From an uncultured Sutterella sp. (lineage in GTDB: Bacteria; Pseudomonadota; Gammaproteobacteria; Burkholderiales; Burkholderiaceae_F), in NCBI GenBank assembly GCA_900770335.1, contig CAAGKD010000037.1, positions 1-56,874 of the forward strand: 56,874 bases of DNA. The letters are read 5' to 3'. The position numbers were made by a program, and so were the translations under genes. The notes under the pieces are model-generated. The model saw nothing but the letters and a program-made list of their open reading frames with translations, did not search any database and was not told the origin of the DNA. Below, piece by piece: positions 35,299 through 44,298 of the stretch; within the stretch, counting starts at the first letter, position 1, and every line of letters begins with the position of its first letter.

Positions 35299-35949
35299 TC
35301 AGTCCGCATAGAAGACCGCGAGCTCGCGGGCCATCGCGTCATCCATGACCGCGCGCCCGTTCTCGAGGCGCACGCGCCCCTCGGCGACGGCGCGCACGCA
35401 CTTGGGGTACACGCAGTGCTCGTAGGGCAGCAGCCGCGCCGCGAGCGTCTCGGGCGTGTCCGTCGTCATGACGGGAACGACCGACTGGCCGATGATGGCG
35501 CCGCCGTCGAGGACCGCCGAGACGAAGTGCACGGTCGAGCCGTGGACGCGGCAGCCCGCCTCGATGCAGCGCCTGTGGGTGTCCAGGCCCGGGAAGAGCG
35601 GCAGGAGCGCCGGATGGATGTTGAGGATCCTTCCCTCCCAGCGCGAGACGAAGCCCGGCGTGAGGATGCGCATGAAGCCCGCGAGCACGATCACGGCGGG
35701 GTCGTAGACGGCGATCCGGCGGGCGAGCTCCTCGTCAAACGCCTCGCGCGTGGCGAAGGCCTTGTGGTCGAGGGCGACGGTCTCGAGGCCCTCGGCGCGG
35801 GCCGTGGCGAGGCCCTTCGCGTCCGGGCGGTTCGAGACGACCGCGGCGATGCGCAGTCCCGCGGCCTCCCAGTTCTCGGCGCGCGACGCGCGAAGGATGG
35901 CCTCGAAGTTGCTTCCGCGGCCGGAGAGCAGGATGACGATGTTCTTCAT
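35299..35949 (-). CDS. purN: Phosphoribosylglycinamide formyltransferase
   Basis: PurN formylates GAR to FGAR with 10-formyl-THF in purine synthesis. The 216-residue product has the start MKNIVILLSGRGSNFEAIL with the GRGSN phosphate loop, AGFMRILTPGF, the catalytic NIHPALLPLFPG (Asn and His) and VHFVSAVLDGGAIIGQ (Asp). I start it at 35949; the long open frame beyond is antisense to ribF. It heads a two-gene unit with rsmB and is divergent from ribF. Confidence 0.96.
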   Translation of the reverse strand: MKNIVILLSGRGSNFEAILRASRAENWEAAGLRIAAVVSNRPDAKGLATARAEGLETVALDHKAFATREAFDEELARRIAVYDPAVIVLAGFMRILTPGFVSRWEGRILNIHPALLPLFPGLDTHRRCIEAGCRVHGSTVHFVSAVLDGGAIIGQSVVPVMTTDTPETLAARLLPYEHCVYPKCVRAVAEGRVRLENGRAVMDDAMARELAVFYAD

Positions 35950-36122
35950 GACGATCAGGGCGATGGGATGAATGGGGCTCCGTATCGGGCCGGAGCCGCG
36001 GGCGCTTCGGCGCGCACGAAGGGCGCCCTTCGGACGGGCCTTTGCGGCGGGAGCGCCTTTGGGTGTTGAAATGGCGGCGCATTGTAGGGCGCCGGAGCGG
36101 CGCGCGGGCGCAGTTGCGACAG

Positions 36123-36128
36123 TATAAT
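36123..36128 (+). promoter_or_regulatory. -10 element of ribF
   Basis: A perfect TATAAT lies 41 bp before the ribF ATG in an otherwise GC-rich stretch. No -35 match is found at 16-18 nt, so the promoter is only half supported. Confidence 0.45.
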
Positions 36129-36168
36129 TTTTCGCCTTGAACGAACCCCTCCGATCCATCCCGAACCC

Positions 36169-37122
36169 ATGCACGTCTTTCGCGGAATTCCCGACAATCG
36201 CCTGCGCGTGCCGAGCGCCATCGCCATCGGCAACTTCGACGGCGTTCACACCGGCCATCAGGCGCTCCTCGCGAGCCTCGTCGAGGCCGCGCGGGATCGC
36301 GGGCTCGTGCCTTCGGTGATCACGTTCGAGCCGCATCCGCGGGAGTACTTCCCGCACCTCGATCCGGTGCCGCGGATCTCGACGCTCCGCGACAAGGTCA
36401 AGCGCCTCCTTGACTGCGGCGTCGAGCGCGTCTACATGCTCCCCTTCAACGCCCGCATCGCCGGCGCCGGCGCGGAGGCGTTCGTGCGCGACGTGCTCGC
36501 CGAGGGGCTCGACTGCCGATGGGTCACCGTGGGCGAGGACTTCCGCTTCGGATCCGGACGCGCGGCAAGCGCGGAGGATCTCGCGCGGATCGGCGCCGCG
36601 CACGGCATCGAGACCTGGATCTCGCCGCTCCTTTTTCACGGGGAGCGCAAGGTGAGCAGCACCCGCGTGCGCGAGGCGCTCGCGGCCGGGGACTTCTATG
36701 AGGTCTCCCTCATGCTCGGCCATCCCTACACGATGGCCGGCCGCGTCATCCACGGCCAGGCGCTCGGGCGCACGCTCGGGTATCCGACCCTCAACATCGC
36801 ACCCATCCCGCCGGGAAGCCGCTCGCGCCCCGCGCTGAGCGGCGTCTTCGCCGTTCGCGTGGAGGGGCTCCTGCCCGGCGCCGCCCTGCCCGGAGTCGCC
36901 TCGCTCGGCATCCGTCCGACCGTCTCGAGCGCCCGCAGGTGGCTCCTCGAGACGCATCTCCTTGACTGGAAGGGCGACGCCTACGGGCGCGCGATCTGCG
37001 TGCGCTTCGTCGAGCGAATACGCGAGGAGAAGAAATTCAGCGGCATTGAGGAGCTCGCTGCCGCGATAAGGAACGACGCCGTTCGTGCGCGTCAGATCCT
37101 CGGCCTTGCGCCGCAGGGCTGA
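36169..37122 (+). CDS. ribF: Bifunctional riboflavin kinase / FAD synthetase
   Basis: A 317-residue RibF that makes FMN and then FAD. The nucleotidyltransferase half (about 1-185) has AIGNFDGVHTGHQALL, the HxGH motif, ITFEPHPREYF and KVSSTRVREALAAGDF. The flavokinase half (about 190-310) has YPTLNI and GVFAVRV, and ends with RFVERIREEKKF. It is divergent from purN and followed by ileS; the ribF-ileS-lspA order is classical in proteobacteria. No FMN riboswitch precedes it in the 200-bp leader region. Confidence 0.95.
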   Translation: MHVFRGIPDNRLRVPSAIAIGNFDGVHTGHQALLASLVEAARDRGLVPSVITFEPHPREYFPHLDPVPRISTLRDKVKRLLDCGVERVYMLPFNARIAGAGAEAFVRDVLAEGLDCRWVTVGEDFRFGSGRAASAEDLARIGAAHGIETWISPLLFHGERKVSSTRVREALAAGDFYEVSLMLGHPYTMAGRVIHGQALGRTLGYPTLNIAPIPPGSRSRPALSGVFAVRVEGLLPGAALPGVASLGIRPTVSSARRWLLETHLLDWKGDAYGRAICVRFVERIREEKKFSGIEELAAAIRNDAVRARQILGLAPQG

Positions 37123-37384
37123 CGGCGCCGGCCCCGGCCGACCGCGCCTGACCCAAACGCCTCGCCCGCCCCGTCCCGAAGGATTTTCCTCCCGGCGGGC
37201 GGCCTGACCGCATTGGAAGGACGCGTCGCCCGGAGGCGGCCCGTCAAGGTCCGCAAGCACGAAAAACACAGCAACCCAAAGCGGGCGCGTCCGCCGCCGC
37301 GGCCTTCCCAGCGTGAAGCCGTCCGCGGAGAAAGGCGCCACGCCCGTCCTGAAGAGCCCGAGGGGGCCAGGAGTCCTGACCAAG

Positions 37385-40234
37385 ATGGCACAGAACGAAG
37401 AAAAGAAGTATCCGCTCAACCTTCCGGATACGCCCTTCCCGATGCGCGGGAATCTGCCCAAGCGCGAACCCGGCTGGATCCGCGAGTGGGAGGAGAAGAA
37501 GATCGTCGAGCGCATTCTCGATGCGCGCCGCGACGCCAAGAAGTTCATCCTTCACGACGGTCCTCCCTATGCCAACGGCCAGATCCACATCGGCCACGCG
37601 GTCAACAAGATCCTCAAGGACATGATCCTCAAGGAGAAGACCCTCGAGGGATTCTGCGCTCCGTACGTGCCGGGCTGGGACTGCCACGGCATGCCGATCG
37701 AGGTCCAGATCGAGAAGCTCCACGGCAAGAACCTGCCCGTCGAGAAGATGCAGTCGCTCGCCCGCGCCTACGCGATGGAGCAGAGCGAGCTGCAGCTCGC
37801 CGACTTCAAGCGCCTCGGCGTGCTCGGCCTCTGGGACAACCCCTACCGCACGATGCGCCACGAAACGGAGGCCGCCGAGGTCCGCGCCCTGCGCGAGATC
37901 ATGGAGAAGGGCTACGTCTACCGCGGCCTCAAGCCCGTGAACTGGTGCTTTGACTGCCAGAGCGCGCTCGCCGAGGCCGAGGTCGAGTACAAGGACAAGG
38001 AGTCCCCGATGCTCGACGTCGCCTTCGCCCTCTCGGACGAGGACCATGCGCGCGTCGAAGAAATCTTCTCGCACAAGCTCGACAAGCCCTGCTCGATCGT
38101 CATCTGGACGACGACCCCCTGGACGATTCCTGCCAACCAGGCGCTCAACATGCATCCCGAGCTCGACTACGCGCTCGTCGACTGCGGCGAGCGGTATCTG
38201 ATCCTCGGGCGCGACCTCGCGGCCGACTGCCTCAAGCGCTACGGCCTTGAGGGCGCGGTCGTCGCCGAGGCCAAGGGGGCCGCGTTCGAAGGCGTGCGCT
38301 TCAAGCATCCGCTTTACGACATGCACGAGGGCTACAGGCGCCTTTCGCCCGTGTACCTCGCCGAGTACGTCGAGGCCACCTCGGGCACGGGCATCGTCCA
38401 CTCGGCGCCGGCCTACGGCGTCGACGACTTCGTGTCCTGCAAGAAGCACGGCATGCCCAACGACGCGATCCTCAATCCCGTCCAGGGCGACGGCACGTAC
38501 GCCGCCTGGCTGCCGTTCTTCGCCGGCATGAACATCTGGCAGGCCAACCCGAAGATCCTCGACACGCTGCGCGTGGCCGGGGCGCTCCTTTCCTCGGGCA
38601 GGATGGTCCACAGCTACATGCACTGCTGGCGCCACAAGACGCCGCTCATCTACCGCGCCACGGCGCAGTGGTTCGTGCGCATGGACGCCCCGGACGAGGA
38701 CACGAAGAGCGTCCTCGGCATTCCGGCCTCTGAGAAGACCCTGCGCGAGGCGGCCCTCGAGGGCGTCAAGGCGACGAAGTTCTTCCCCGAGTGGGGCATC
38801 AACCGCCTCTACGCGATGATCGAGAACCGTCCCGACTGGTGCATCTCGCGCCAGCGCAACTGGGGCGTGCCGCTTCCGTTCTTCCTGAGCAAATCCACGG
38901 GCGAGCTCCATCCGGACACGCTCAACCTCATGAAGAAGGCCGAGGAGATGATCGCCCGCGACGGCATCGAGGCCTGGGCCAAGGTGACGCCCGAGGAGCT
39001 CCTGGGCGACGAGGCCAAGGACTACGTCAAGTCGACCGACATTCTCGACGTCTGGTTCGACTCGGGCACGACGCACTACACCGTGATGAGGGGCTCGCAC
39101 AAGGACCTCCTCACCTGGCCCGCGGACCTCTACCTCGAGGGCTCCGACCAGCACCGCGGCTGGTTCCACTCGTCCCTGCTCACGGGCACGATGCTCGACG
39201 GCCGCCCGCCCTACAGGCAGCTCCTCACGCACGGCTTCTGCGTCGACGAGAAGGGCGAGAAGATGTCCAAGTCCAAGGGCAACGTCGTCCGTCCGCAGGA
39301 GATCAGCGACAAGTTCGGCGCCGAGATCCTCCGCCTCTGGGGCGCCTCGACCGACTACTCGGGCGAGCTTCGCCTCGGCCCGACGATTCTCAACCGCGTC
39401 GTCGAGTCCTACCGCCGCATCCGCAACACGCTGCGCTTCCTCCTTGCGAACACGTCGGACTTCGACTGCGCGAAGGACGCCGTCGCCGTTGACGAGATGC
39501 TTGAGATGGACCGCTGGGCCGTCGCCTACGCCGAGGACTTCCGCGAGCGCGTGATGGCCGAGTACAAGGACTACCGCTTCCACAACGTGGTGACGCTCCT
39601 GCAGACCTTCGCCTCGACGGATCTGGGCTCGTTCTACCTCGACGTCCTCAAGGATCGCCTCTACACGACGGCCCCGAAGAGCTTCGCCCGCCGCTCCGCG
39701 CAGACGGCGCTGCACCTCATCACGTCGATGCTCCTGAAGCTCATCGCCCCGATCCTCTCCTTCACGGCCGAGGAGGCGTTCGCCGTCTTCTCGCCCAACG
39801 AGGCCGGCACGATCTTCGTCGAGAAGTTCGAACCCCTGCCCGAGGTGAAGGACGCCGAGGCGCTGCTCACGAAGTGGGCCGCCATCCGCGAGGTCCGCGC
39901 CGACGTTCAGAAGGCGATCGAGGACGAGCGCACGAAGGGCACGATCGGCTCGTCGCTTCAGACCAAGGGCGAGATCGCCGCTCCCGCGGCGCTCTACGAG
40001 ACGCTCGCCTCCCTCGGCGAGGAGCTGCGCTTCGTGATGATCATGTCCGAGGTGAAGCTCGTGAAGGCCGAGGGCGACGCCGTCGCCGTCACGGTGCGCC
40101 CGTCGCAGGACGCCAAGTGCGAGCGCTGCTGGCACTACGTCCCGGGCGTCGGCGCGAACGCCGAGCACCCGACGCTCTGCCCGCGCTGCGTCTCGAACCT
40201 CTTCGGCTCGGGCGAAAAGCGCCTCTTCGCGTAA
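37385..40234 (+). CDS. ileS: Isoleucyl-tRNA synthetase
   Basis: A 949-residue class Ia synthetase. The HIGH motif is in NGQIHIGHAVNK (about residues 67-78), the CP1 editing domain follows, the KMSKS loop is in EKMSKSKGNVV (about 620), and the C-terminal zinc finger has CERCWHYV and CPRC. I start it at MAQNEEKKYPLNLPDTPFPM, as homologues do; the frame is open 24 codons further upstream. lspA starts on the next base after its stop. Confidence 0.97.
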   Translation: MAQNEEKKYPLNLPDTPFPMRGNLPKREPGWIREWEEKKIVERILDARRDAKKFILHDGPPYANGQIHIGHAVNKILKDMILKEKTLEGFCAPYVPGWDCHGMPIEVQIEKLHGKNLPVEKMQSLARAYAMEQSELQLADFKRLGVLGLWDNPYRTMRHETEAAEVRALREIMEKGYVYRGLKPVNWCFDCQSALAEAEVEYKDKESPMLDVAFALSDEDHARVEEIFSHKLDKPCSIVIWTTTPWTIPANQALNMHPELDYALVDCGERYLILGRDLAADCLKRYGLEGAVVAEAKGAAFEGVRFKHPLYDMHEGYRRLSPVYLAEYVEATSGTGIVHSAPAYGVDDFVSCKKHGMPNDAILNPVQGDGTYAAWLPFFAGMNIWQANPKILDTLRVAGALLSSGRMVHSYMHCWRHKTPLIYRATAQWFVRMDAPDEDTKSVLGIPASEKTLREAALEGVKATKFFPEWGINRLYAMIENRPDWCISRQRNWGVPLPFFLSKSTGELHPDTLNLMKKAEEMIARDGIEAWAKVTPEELLGDEAKDYVKSTDILDVWFDSGTTHYTVMRGSHKDLLTWPADLYLEGSDQHRGWFHSSLLTGTMLDGRPPYRQLLTHGFCVDEKGEKMSKSKGNVVRPQEISDKFGAEILRLWGASTDYSGELRLGPTILNRVVESYRRIRNTLRFLLANTSDFDCAKDAVAVDEMLEMDRWAVAYAEDFRERVMAEYKDYRFHNVVTLLQTFASTDLGSFYLDVLKDRLYTTAPKSFARRSAQTALHLITSMLLKLIAPILSFTAEEAFAVFSPNEAGTIFVEKFEPLPEVKDAEALLTKWAAIREVRADVQKAIEDERTKGTIGSSLQTKGEIAAPAALYETLASLGEELRFVMIMSEVKLVKAEGDAVAVTVRPSQDAKCERCWHYVPGVGANAEHPTLCPRCVSNLFGSGEKRLFA

Positions 40235-40825
40235 ATGGCCGCGCAGGGAAAGCAAGGCGAAGCCGCCGGCCTGCGCGAGCAGGTCGGCGCCCGGAAGGCC
40301 GCCCGCGCGGCCCGGTCCCGGCGGCCGGGCGCCGGGCGTCCGTCGGGGCTGCGCTTCTCGCTCTGGGCGCTCCTTGGACTCGTCGTTCTCGTCATCGACC
40401 AGGCGACGAAGTTCTGGTTCGAGCGTCATCTCGATCCGGGCGACGTCCTCGCGGTGCTGCCCGGGTTCAACCTCGTGCTCGCCCACAACTACGGCGCCGC
40501 CTTCTCGCTTCTTGCGCAGATGGGCGGCTGGCAGCGGTGGGCGCTCTCTGGGTTCGCGCTTCTCGTCGTCGTCCTGGCGACGCGGCTGCTCTGGCGGCAC
40601 GGCGAGCGCAGGCTCTTCAGCCTCGCGCTCACGCTCATCGTCGCCGGAGCCCTCGGGAACCTGCTTGACCGCATGACGTCGGGCTACGTCATCGACTTCC
40701 TCGACTTCTACTGGCGCAGCTGGCACTGGCCGGCCTTCAACGTGGCCGACATCGCCATCTGCGCGGGCGCCGCCGGCATCGTCATCGACGAGTTGCTCGG
40801 CGTATCCGGGGAGAAGAGAAAGTAG
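40235..40825 (+). CDS. lspA: Lipoprotein signal peptidase (signal peptidase II)
   Basis: LspA removes signal peptides from lipidated prolipoproteins in the inner membrane. The 196-residue product has four transmembrane helices, the first motif VLVIDQATKFWF, the LVLAHNYGAAFSLL motif, and both catalytic aspartates in GNLLDRMTSGYVIDFLDF and PAFNVADIAIC. A 40-residue basic N-terminal extension precedes helix 1. The ATG directly follows the ileS stop (TAAATG), so translation is coupled. Confidence 0.95.
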   Translation: MAAQGKQGEAAGLREQVGARKAARAARSRRPGAGRPSGLRFSLWALLGLVVLVIDQATKFWFERHLDPGDVLAVLPGFNLVLAHNYGAAFSLLAQMGGWQRWALSGFALLVVVLATRLLWRHGERRLFSLALTLIVAGALGNLLDRMTSGYVIDFLDFYWRSWHWPAFNVADIAICAGAAGIVIDELLGVSGEKRK

Positions 40826-40851
40826 CTCTCCCTCAGGCGCATCCCTCTCTC

Positions 40852-40889
40852 AAGGCCTTCAATTCCTGACGGAGTCGAAGGCCTTTTCC
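40852..40889 (+). terminator. Terminator of ileS-lspA
   Basis: AAGGCCTTC and GAAGGCCTT (9 bp) around a 16-nt loop, followed by TTCCTTT, 26 bp after the lspA stop. Confidence 0.75.
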
Positions 40890-40976
40890 TTTGTGCGAAG
40901 CGCTCGTCCCGGAGCTTGATCCGGTTGTCGCCGGATGGCGAAATCGATTCGGCGGCCCGATCACCGGAACCGCTGA

Positions 40977-41340
40977 AGCATCACAAGCGCAGGAGGCCTC
41001 ATCCGCACTCGTCCGCGCCGCTTCGGAAAGACATTGACGCTCGACATGATGCGGCGCTTCCTCGAGATGAGCTTTGCCGATCGCGAAGGGCGGCAGCGGC
41101 GCGCAGGCGCTCTTCTCCGGCCTTGCCGTCAGCCGCGGCCCCGCCTTCTGCGAGGCGCTCGCCTCCATGACGGCGGACTGCAGGGAGGCGCTGGCGCAGA
41201 TTCGAGAAAAACGGCACTGCGAACACTTCAACGGGACGGGCATCACTGAGGCGCTTGCCTGCGGCATCGCCTTTTCGGGCAAGCTCCGCCGCATGGCGAC
41301 CGAAAGGATCTCGCTCGGAGAGGCGCAAGGAAATCGGTGT
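40977..41340 (+). pseudogene. Remnant of an AAA-ATPase-like / PD-(D/E)XK (DUF1703) family gene, copy 2
   Basis: After an in-frame TGA at 40974 the frame reads LIRTRPRRFGKTLTLDMM, an intact P-loop of the AAA-ATPase_like family (consensus TRPRRFGKTL). A frameshift near 41070-41090 moves the coding signal to the next frame, which reads ALFSGLAVSRGPAFCEAL and then EALAQIREKRHCEHFNGTG and ACGIAFSGKLRRMA, the last matching the C-terminal end of the family (I-G-I-x-F-x-x-K-x-R). So the N-terminus and the whole middle, several hundred residues, are deleted. It lies between the lspA terminator and a lipoprotein gene. The remaining gap to 41415 holds nothing else. Confidence 0.65.
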
Positions 41341-41415
41341 AGGCTTGACGTCTTCCCCTCGGGACTGACTTCCTCAAGCGATCCCTCCTGACTCAACCTC
41401 TCAACGGAACGCCCG

Positions 41416-42357
41416 ATGAACTCGACAAGACTCCGAATCGCCCTGCTCTGCGCCGCTCTGCTCGCCCTCGGCGGATGCGCCCGCTACCAGCCCACCGAAG
41501 AGGTCGTCGGCATCTCCAACCAGAAGGCTCCGGAGATCCGCGCCGCCATCCTCAAGGGCGCCGCGCGCAACCGCTGGGTGGCCTGTCAGAAGGATGAGAA
41601 CACGCTCCGCCTCACGCTCGAATACAAGGGACGGCATGCTGTCGTAAACGCCCGGTATCAGGACGGCCGCTACACGCTCGAGCCCGATGAGAAGCTGACG
41701 CAATGGACGGACGAATCCGGAAACGTCCACAAGAAAATCAACAATCTGACGCTCAAGCTCAAGAAATGGACTGACAAGTACCTGCTCAAGCCCGCCGACG
41801 TCCTGATGCCCGAGGAGATCCTCACCTGCGCCGCGATGGGAGATGTTCACCGCGGCCCGACCGCCGGCGTTCCCGACATGCGCCCCTCCGTCGTCACCGA
41901 GCTGAGCTGGCTTTCCGAACCGACGAAGCTTCCTGCGGGCGACAGGATGTCCTGCACCGTCTTGACGGACGGCAGCGTCCCGGACTCCATGAAGAAGCTC
42001 ATGAGCGAACAGCTCAAGAACCGGCGGATCCTTGCGCTTGAAACGGACAAGAGCGCCTACGTGATCTCGCTGAAGCTCCGCGACTACAAGCTCATCTTCA
42101 ACATTGAAGACGCCTCGGAAAGCGAAGCCTCCCTCCAGAGACGGCGTCAAAGCCTGAAAGTTGAAGCCATCGTCTCCGCTCCGACAGGAGAAAAGATCTG
42201 CAAGGTCGACGCCTCCATCAACGCTGAGCTCTCTGCCGCCGGCTTCATCAACGGCGCGAGCGACAGAATCACCGACGCGGCGCAGGAGGCGGTCTTCAAG
42301 CTGCTCGACCGCAACTTCCTTGACTCTGTCGTCGCGGTCACGCCGGCCGAGGACTGA
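41416..42357 (+). CDS. Predicted lipoprotein of unknown function
   Basis: A 313-residue protein with a lipoprotein signal: basic start MNSTRLR, hydrophobic IALLCAALLALGG and lipobox LGGC with Cys20. Residue +2 is Ala, so outer-membrane sorting by Lol is expected. I do not recognise the mature domain. It is mixed alpha/beta with charged stretches (LTLEYKGRHAVVNARYQDGRY at 57-77 is split by turns), and a second half containing DGSVPDSMKKLMSEQLKNRR. It has no enzyme motif visible. It stands alone between the pseudogene and coaBC; no strong Shine-Dalgarno is seen. Confidence 0.85.
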   Translation: MNSTRLRIALLCAALLALGGCARYQPTEEVVGISNQKAPEIRAAILKGAARNRWVACQKDENTLRLTLEYKGRHAVVNARYQDGRYTLEPDEKLTQWTDESGNVHKKINNLTLKLKKWTDKYLLKPADVLMPEEILTCAAMGDVHRGPTAGVPDMRPSVVTELSWLSEPTKLPAGDRMSCTVLTDGSVPDSMKKLMSEQLKNRRILALETDKSAYVISLKLRDYKLIFNIEDASESEASLQRRRQSLKVEAIVSAPTGEKICKVDASINAELSAAGFINGASDRITDAAQEAVFKLLDRNFLDSVVAVTPAED

Positions 42358-42452
42358 GCAGAATCGCTCCTAGGCCGTCGGATCCGAATCTTTCGCGACG
42401 CATCCCGTCGTGCAGAATGAGTCATCCCTTTTTCTTCTCCCCATCGCACACC

Positions 42453-43715
42453 ATGCTCCAGGGCAAACGCATCACGCTCATCGTCTCGGGCGGCATCGCC
42501 GCCTACAAAAGCTGCATCACCGCCCGCCTTCTCATGAAGGCCGGCGCCGAAGTGCGGGTCGTGCTCACTGAAAACGCCGCCCGCTTCGTGACGCCCCTCA
42601 CCTTCGAGGCGCTCACATCCCGTCCGGCCCTCACGACCGAGTGGCTGCGCGACCCGAAGGTCACTTCAACCGCGATGCCGCACATCGAGCTCGCACGCGA
42701 GTCCGACCTTCTTCTTGTGATGCCCGCCACGGCGAACCTCATCGCCAAGGCCGCCAACGGCGTCGCCGATGACCTCGCGAGCTCGCTCATCGCGGCGCGC
42801 CGCACGATGCTCGTCATCGTCCCGGCGATGAACGAGGCGATGTGGGGGTGCGCGGCGACGCAGCGAAACGACCGGGCGCTTCGCGACGCGGGCGCGATTC
42901 TGCTCGGTCCGGTCCGGGGCCTTCAGGCCTGCGGCGACACGGGCCCGGGCAGGATGATGGAGCCCGAGGAGGTCGTCGAGACCGTCGCGGGGCTCTTCAT
43001 CCCGAAGCGCCTCGCCGGCCGGCGCGTCCTCATCACCGCCGGCCCCACCTACGAGGCGATCGATCCCGTGCGCGGCGTCACGAACCGCTCGAGCGGCCGG
43101 CAGGGGTTCGCGCTTGCGCGCGCGGCGCGGGACGCCGGAGCCGAGGTCACGCTCGTCGCAGGCCCGGTTTCGCTCGCGACGCCCGCGGGCGTGCGCAGGA
43201 TCGACGTCGTCTCCGCGCGCGACATGGACGCGGCCGTTCAGGACGCGCTCAACGACCGCCCGCACGACCTCTTCATCGGCGTCGCCGCGGTGGCGGACTG
43301 GCGCCCGGGGGCGGTGTCCCCGAAAAAAATCAAGAAGGATCCCTTCGGGCACTCGGCCCTCAATGACCTCTTCTGGGTGGAGAACCCCGACGTCCTCGCG
43401 CGCGTCACAAGCCGCCCGGACGCTCCGCTCGCGATCGGCTTCGCCGCCGAGACGACGAACGGCGAGGACCTCACGGCCTTCGCGCGCGAGAAGTGCCTCA
43501 GAAAGCACGCGGCCGCCGTCGTCGCAAACGACGCCCGCTCGACGCTCTCGAGCGAGTCGAACACGATCCGCATCGTGACGCCCTCGGGCGAGGAGCGCTT
43601 CGGCCCCGCAGCGAAGCTCGACTGCGCGTGCTTCATCATCGACTTCGCCGCAAAGCGTCTGTCCGATCGAGTCACCATTCATGCCTCAAACGAAGGAAAG
43701 AGCAATGCAGATTGA
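42453..43715 (+). CDS. coaBC: Bifunctional phosphopantothenoylcysteine decarboxylase / phosphopantothenate-cysteine ligase
   Basis: CoaBC performs two consecutive steps of coenzyme A synthesis. The CoaC half (about 1-190) has IVSGGIAAYK, the catalytic-His segment MPHIELARESD, and PAMNEAMW, with the ACGDTGPGRM cysteine loop. The CoaB half (about 190-420) has RVLITAGPTYEAIDPVRGVTN, SSGRQGFALA, AAVADWRP and the KKIKK lysine cluster. I start it at MLQGKRITLIVSGG (42453); an upstream ATG (42417) adds 12 residues. Its end overlaps the dut start, as is common for coaBC-dut. Confidence 0.95.
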   Translation: MLQGKRITLIVSGGIAAYKSCITARLLMKAGAEVRVVLTENAARFVTPLTFEALTSRPALTTEWLRDPKVTSTAMPHIELARESDLLLVMPATANLIAKAANGVADDLASSLIAARRTMLVIVPAMNEAMWGCAATQRNDRALRDAGAILLGPVRGLQACGDTGPGRMMEPEEVVETVAGLFIPKRLAGRRVLITAGPTYEAIDPVRGVTNRSSGRQGFALARAARDAGAEVTLVAGPVSLATPAGVRRIDVVSARDMDAAVQDALNDRPHDLFIGVAAVADWRPGAVSPKKIKKDPFGHSALNDLFWVENPDVLARVTSRPDAPLAIGFAAETTNGEDLTAFAREKCLRKHAAAVVANDARSTLSSESNTIRIVTPSGEERFGPAAKLDCACFIIDFAAKRLSDRVTIHASNEGKSNAD

Positions 43716-44151
43716 TCTACGGATCCTCGACCCTCGCGCCTGCGAGCACATCCCCGCCTCCGCCACGCCGGGCTCGGCCGGCGTCGACCTGAGGGCGATC
43801 CTCGACGCCCCGCTCGTCCTGCCGCCCGGCGAGACGACGCTCATCCACACGGGCCTCGCGATCCACATCGCCGACCCGGGCTTCGCCGCGCTGATCCTGC
43901 CGCGCTCCGGTCTCGGACACAAGAAGGGCGTCGTCCTCGGCAACCTGGTCGGCCTCATTGACAGCGACTACCAGGGCGAGCTCATGCTCTCGATCTGGAA
44001 CCGAAGCCGCGAGGCCTTCACGGTCGAGCCCTTCGAGCGCCTCGCGCAGCTCGTCGTCGTGCCGGTGGTTCAGCCCGAGTTCCGCATCGTCGAGTCGTTC
44101 GACGAAAGCGAGCGCGGCGCAAGCGGCTTCGGCTCGACCGGGACGAAGTGA
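43705..44151 (+). CDS. dut: dUTP diphosphatase
   Basis: Dut hydrolyses dUTP to dUMP. The 148-residue trimeric-type enzyme shows all five motifs: PGSAGVDLRA (1), PRSGLGHKKGV (2), GNLVGLIDSDYQGEL (3), ERLAQLVVVPV (4) and the flexible C-terminal RGASGFGSTGTK (5). I start it at MQIDLRILD (43705) because AAGGAAAG lies 6-8 nt upstream; this overlaps the coaBC end by 11 nt. An earlier ATG (43681) is also in frame. Confidence 0.95.
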   Translation: MQIDLRILDPRACEHIPASATPGSAGVDLRAILDAPLVLPPGETTLIHTGLAIHIADPGFAALILPRSGLGHKKGVVLGNLVGLIDSDYQGELMLSIWNRSREAFTVEPFERLAQLVVVPVVQPEFRIVESFDESERGASGFGSTGTK

Positions 44152-44190
44152 TGCGGCGCCGCAGGGCCGGCTGAGCCCGCCTCCGTTCAT

Positions 44191-44230
44191 GCGAAGGGGC
44201 GGTCCGGATTCCTCCGGGCCGCCCCTTCGC
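44191..44230. terminator. Bidirectional hairpin between dut and the molybdoenzyme gene
   Basis: GCGAAGGGGCGG and CCGCCCCTTCGC form a perfect 12-bp stem with a 16-nt loop between two convergent genes. No T-tract is present. Confidence 0.7.
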
Positions 44231-44298
44231 ATGAGCCCCGTCCCTCCGCCTTCCCGGCCTCGTTCAGAGGCCGGAGGGCGGGAGGGACAGCTCGCCGA

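Noticed and set aside
37244..40726. 1160-codon open frame antisense to ileS
   Set aside because: High-GC shadow with no recognisable domain; ileS motifs on the plus strand are complete.
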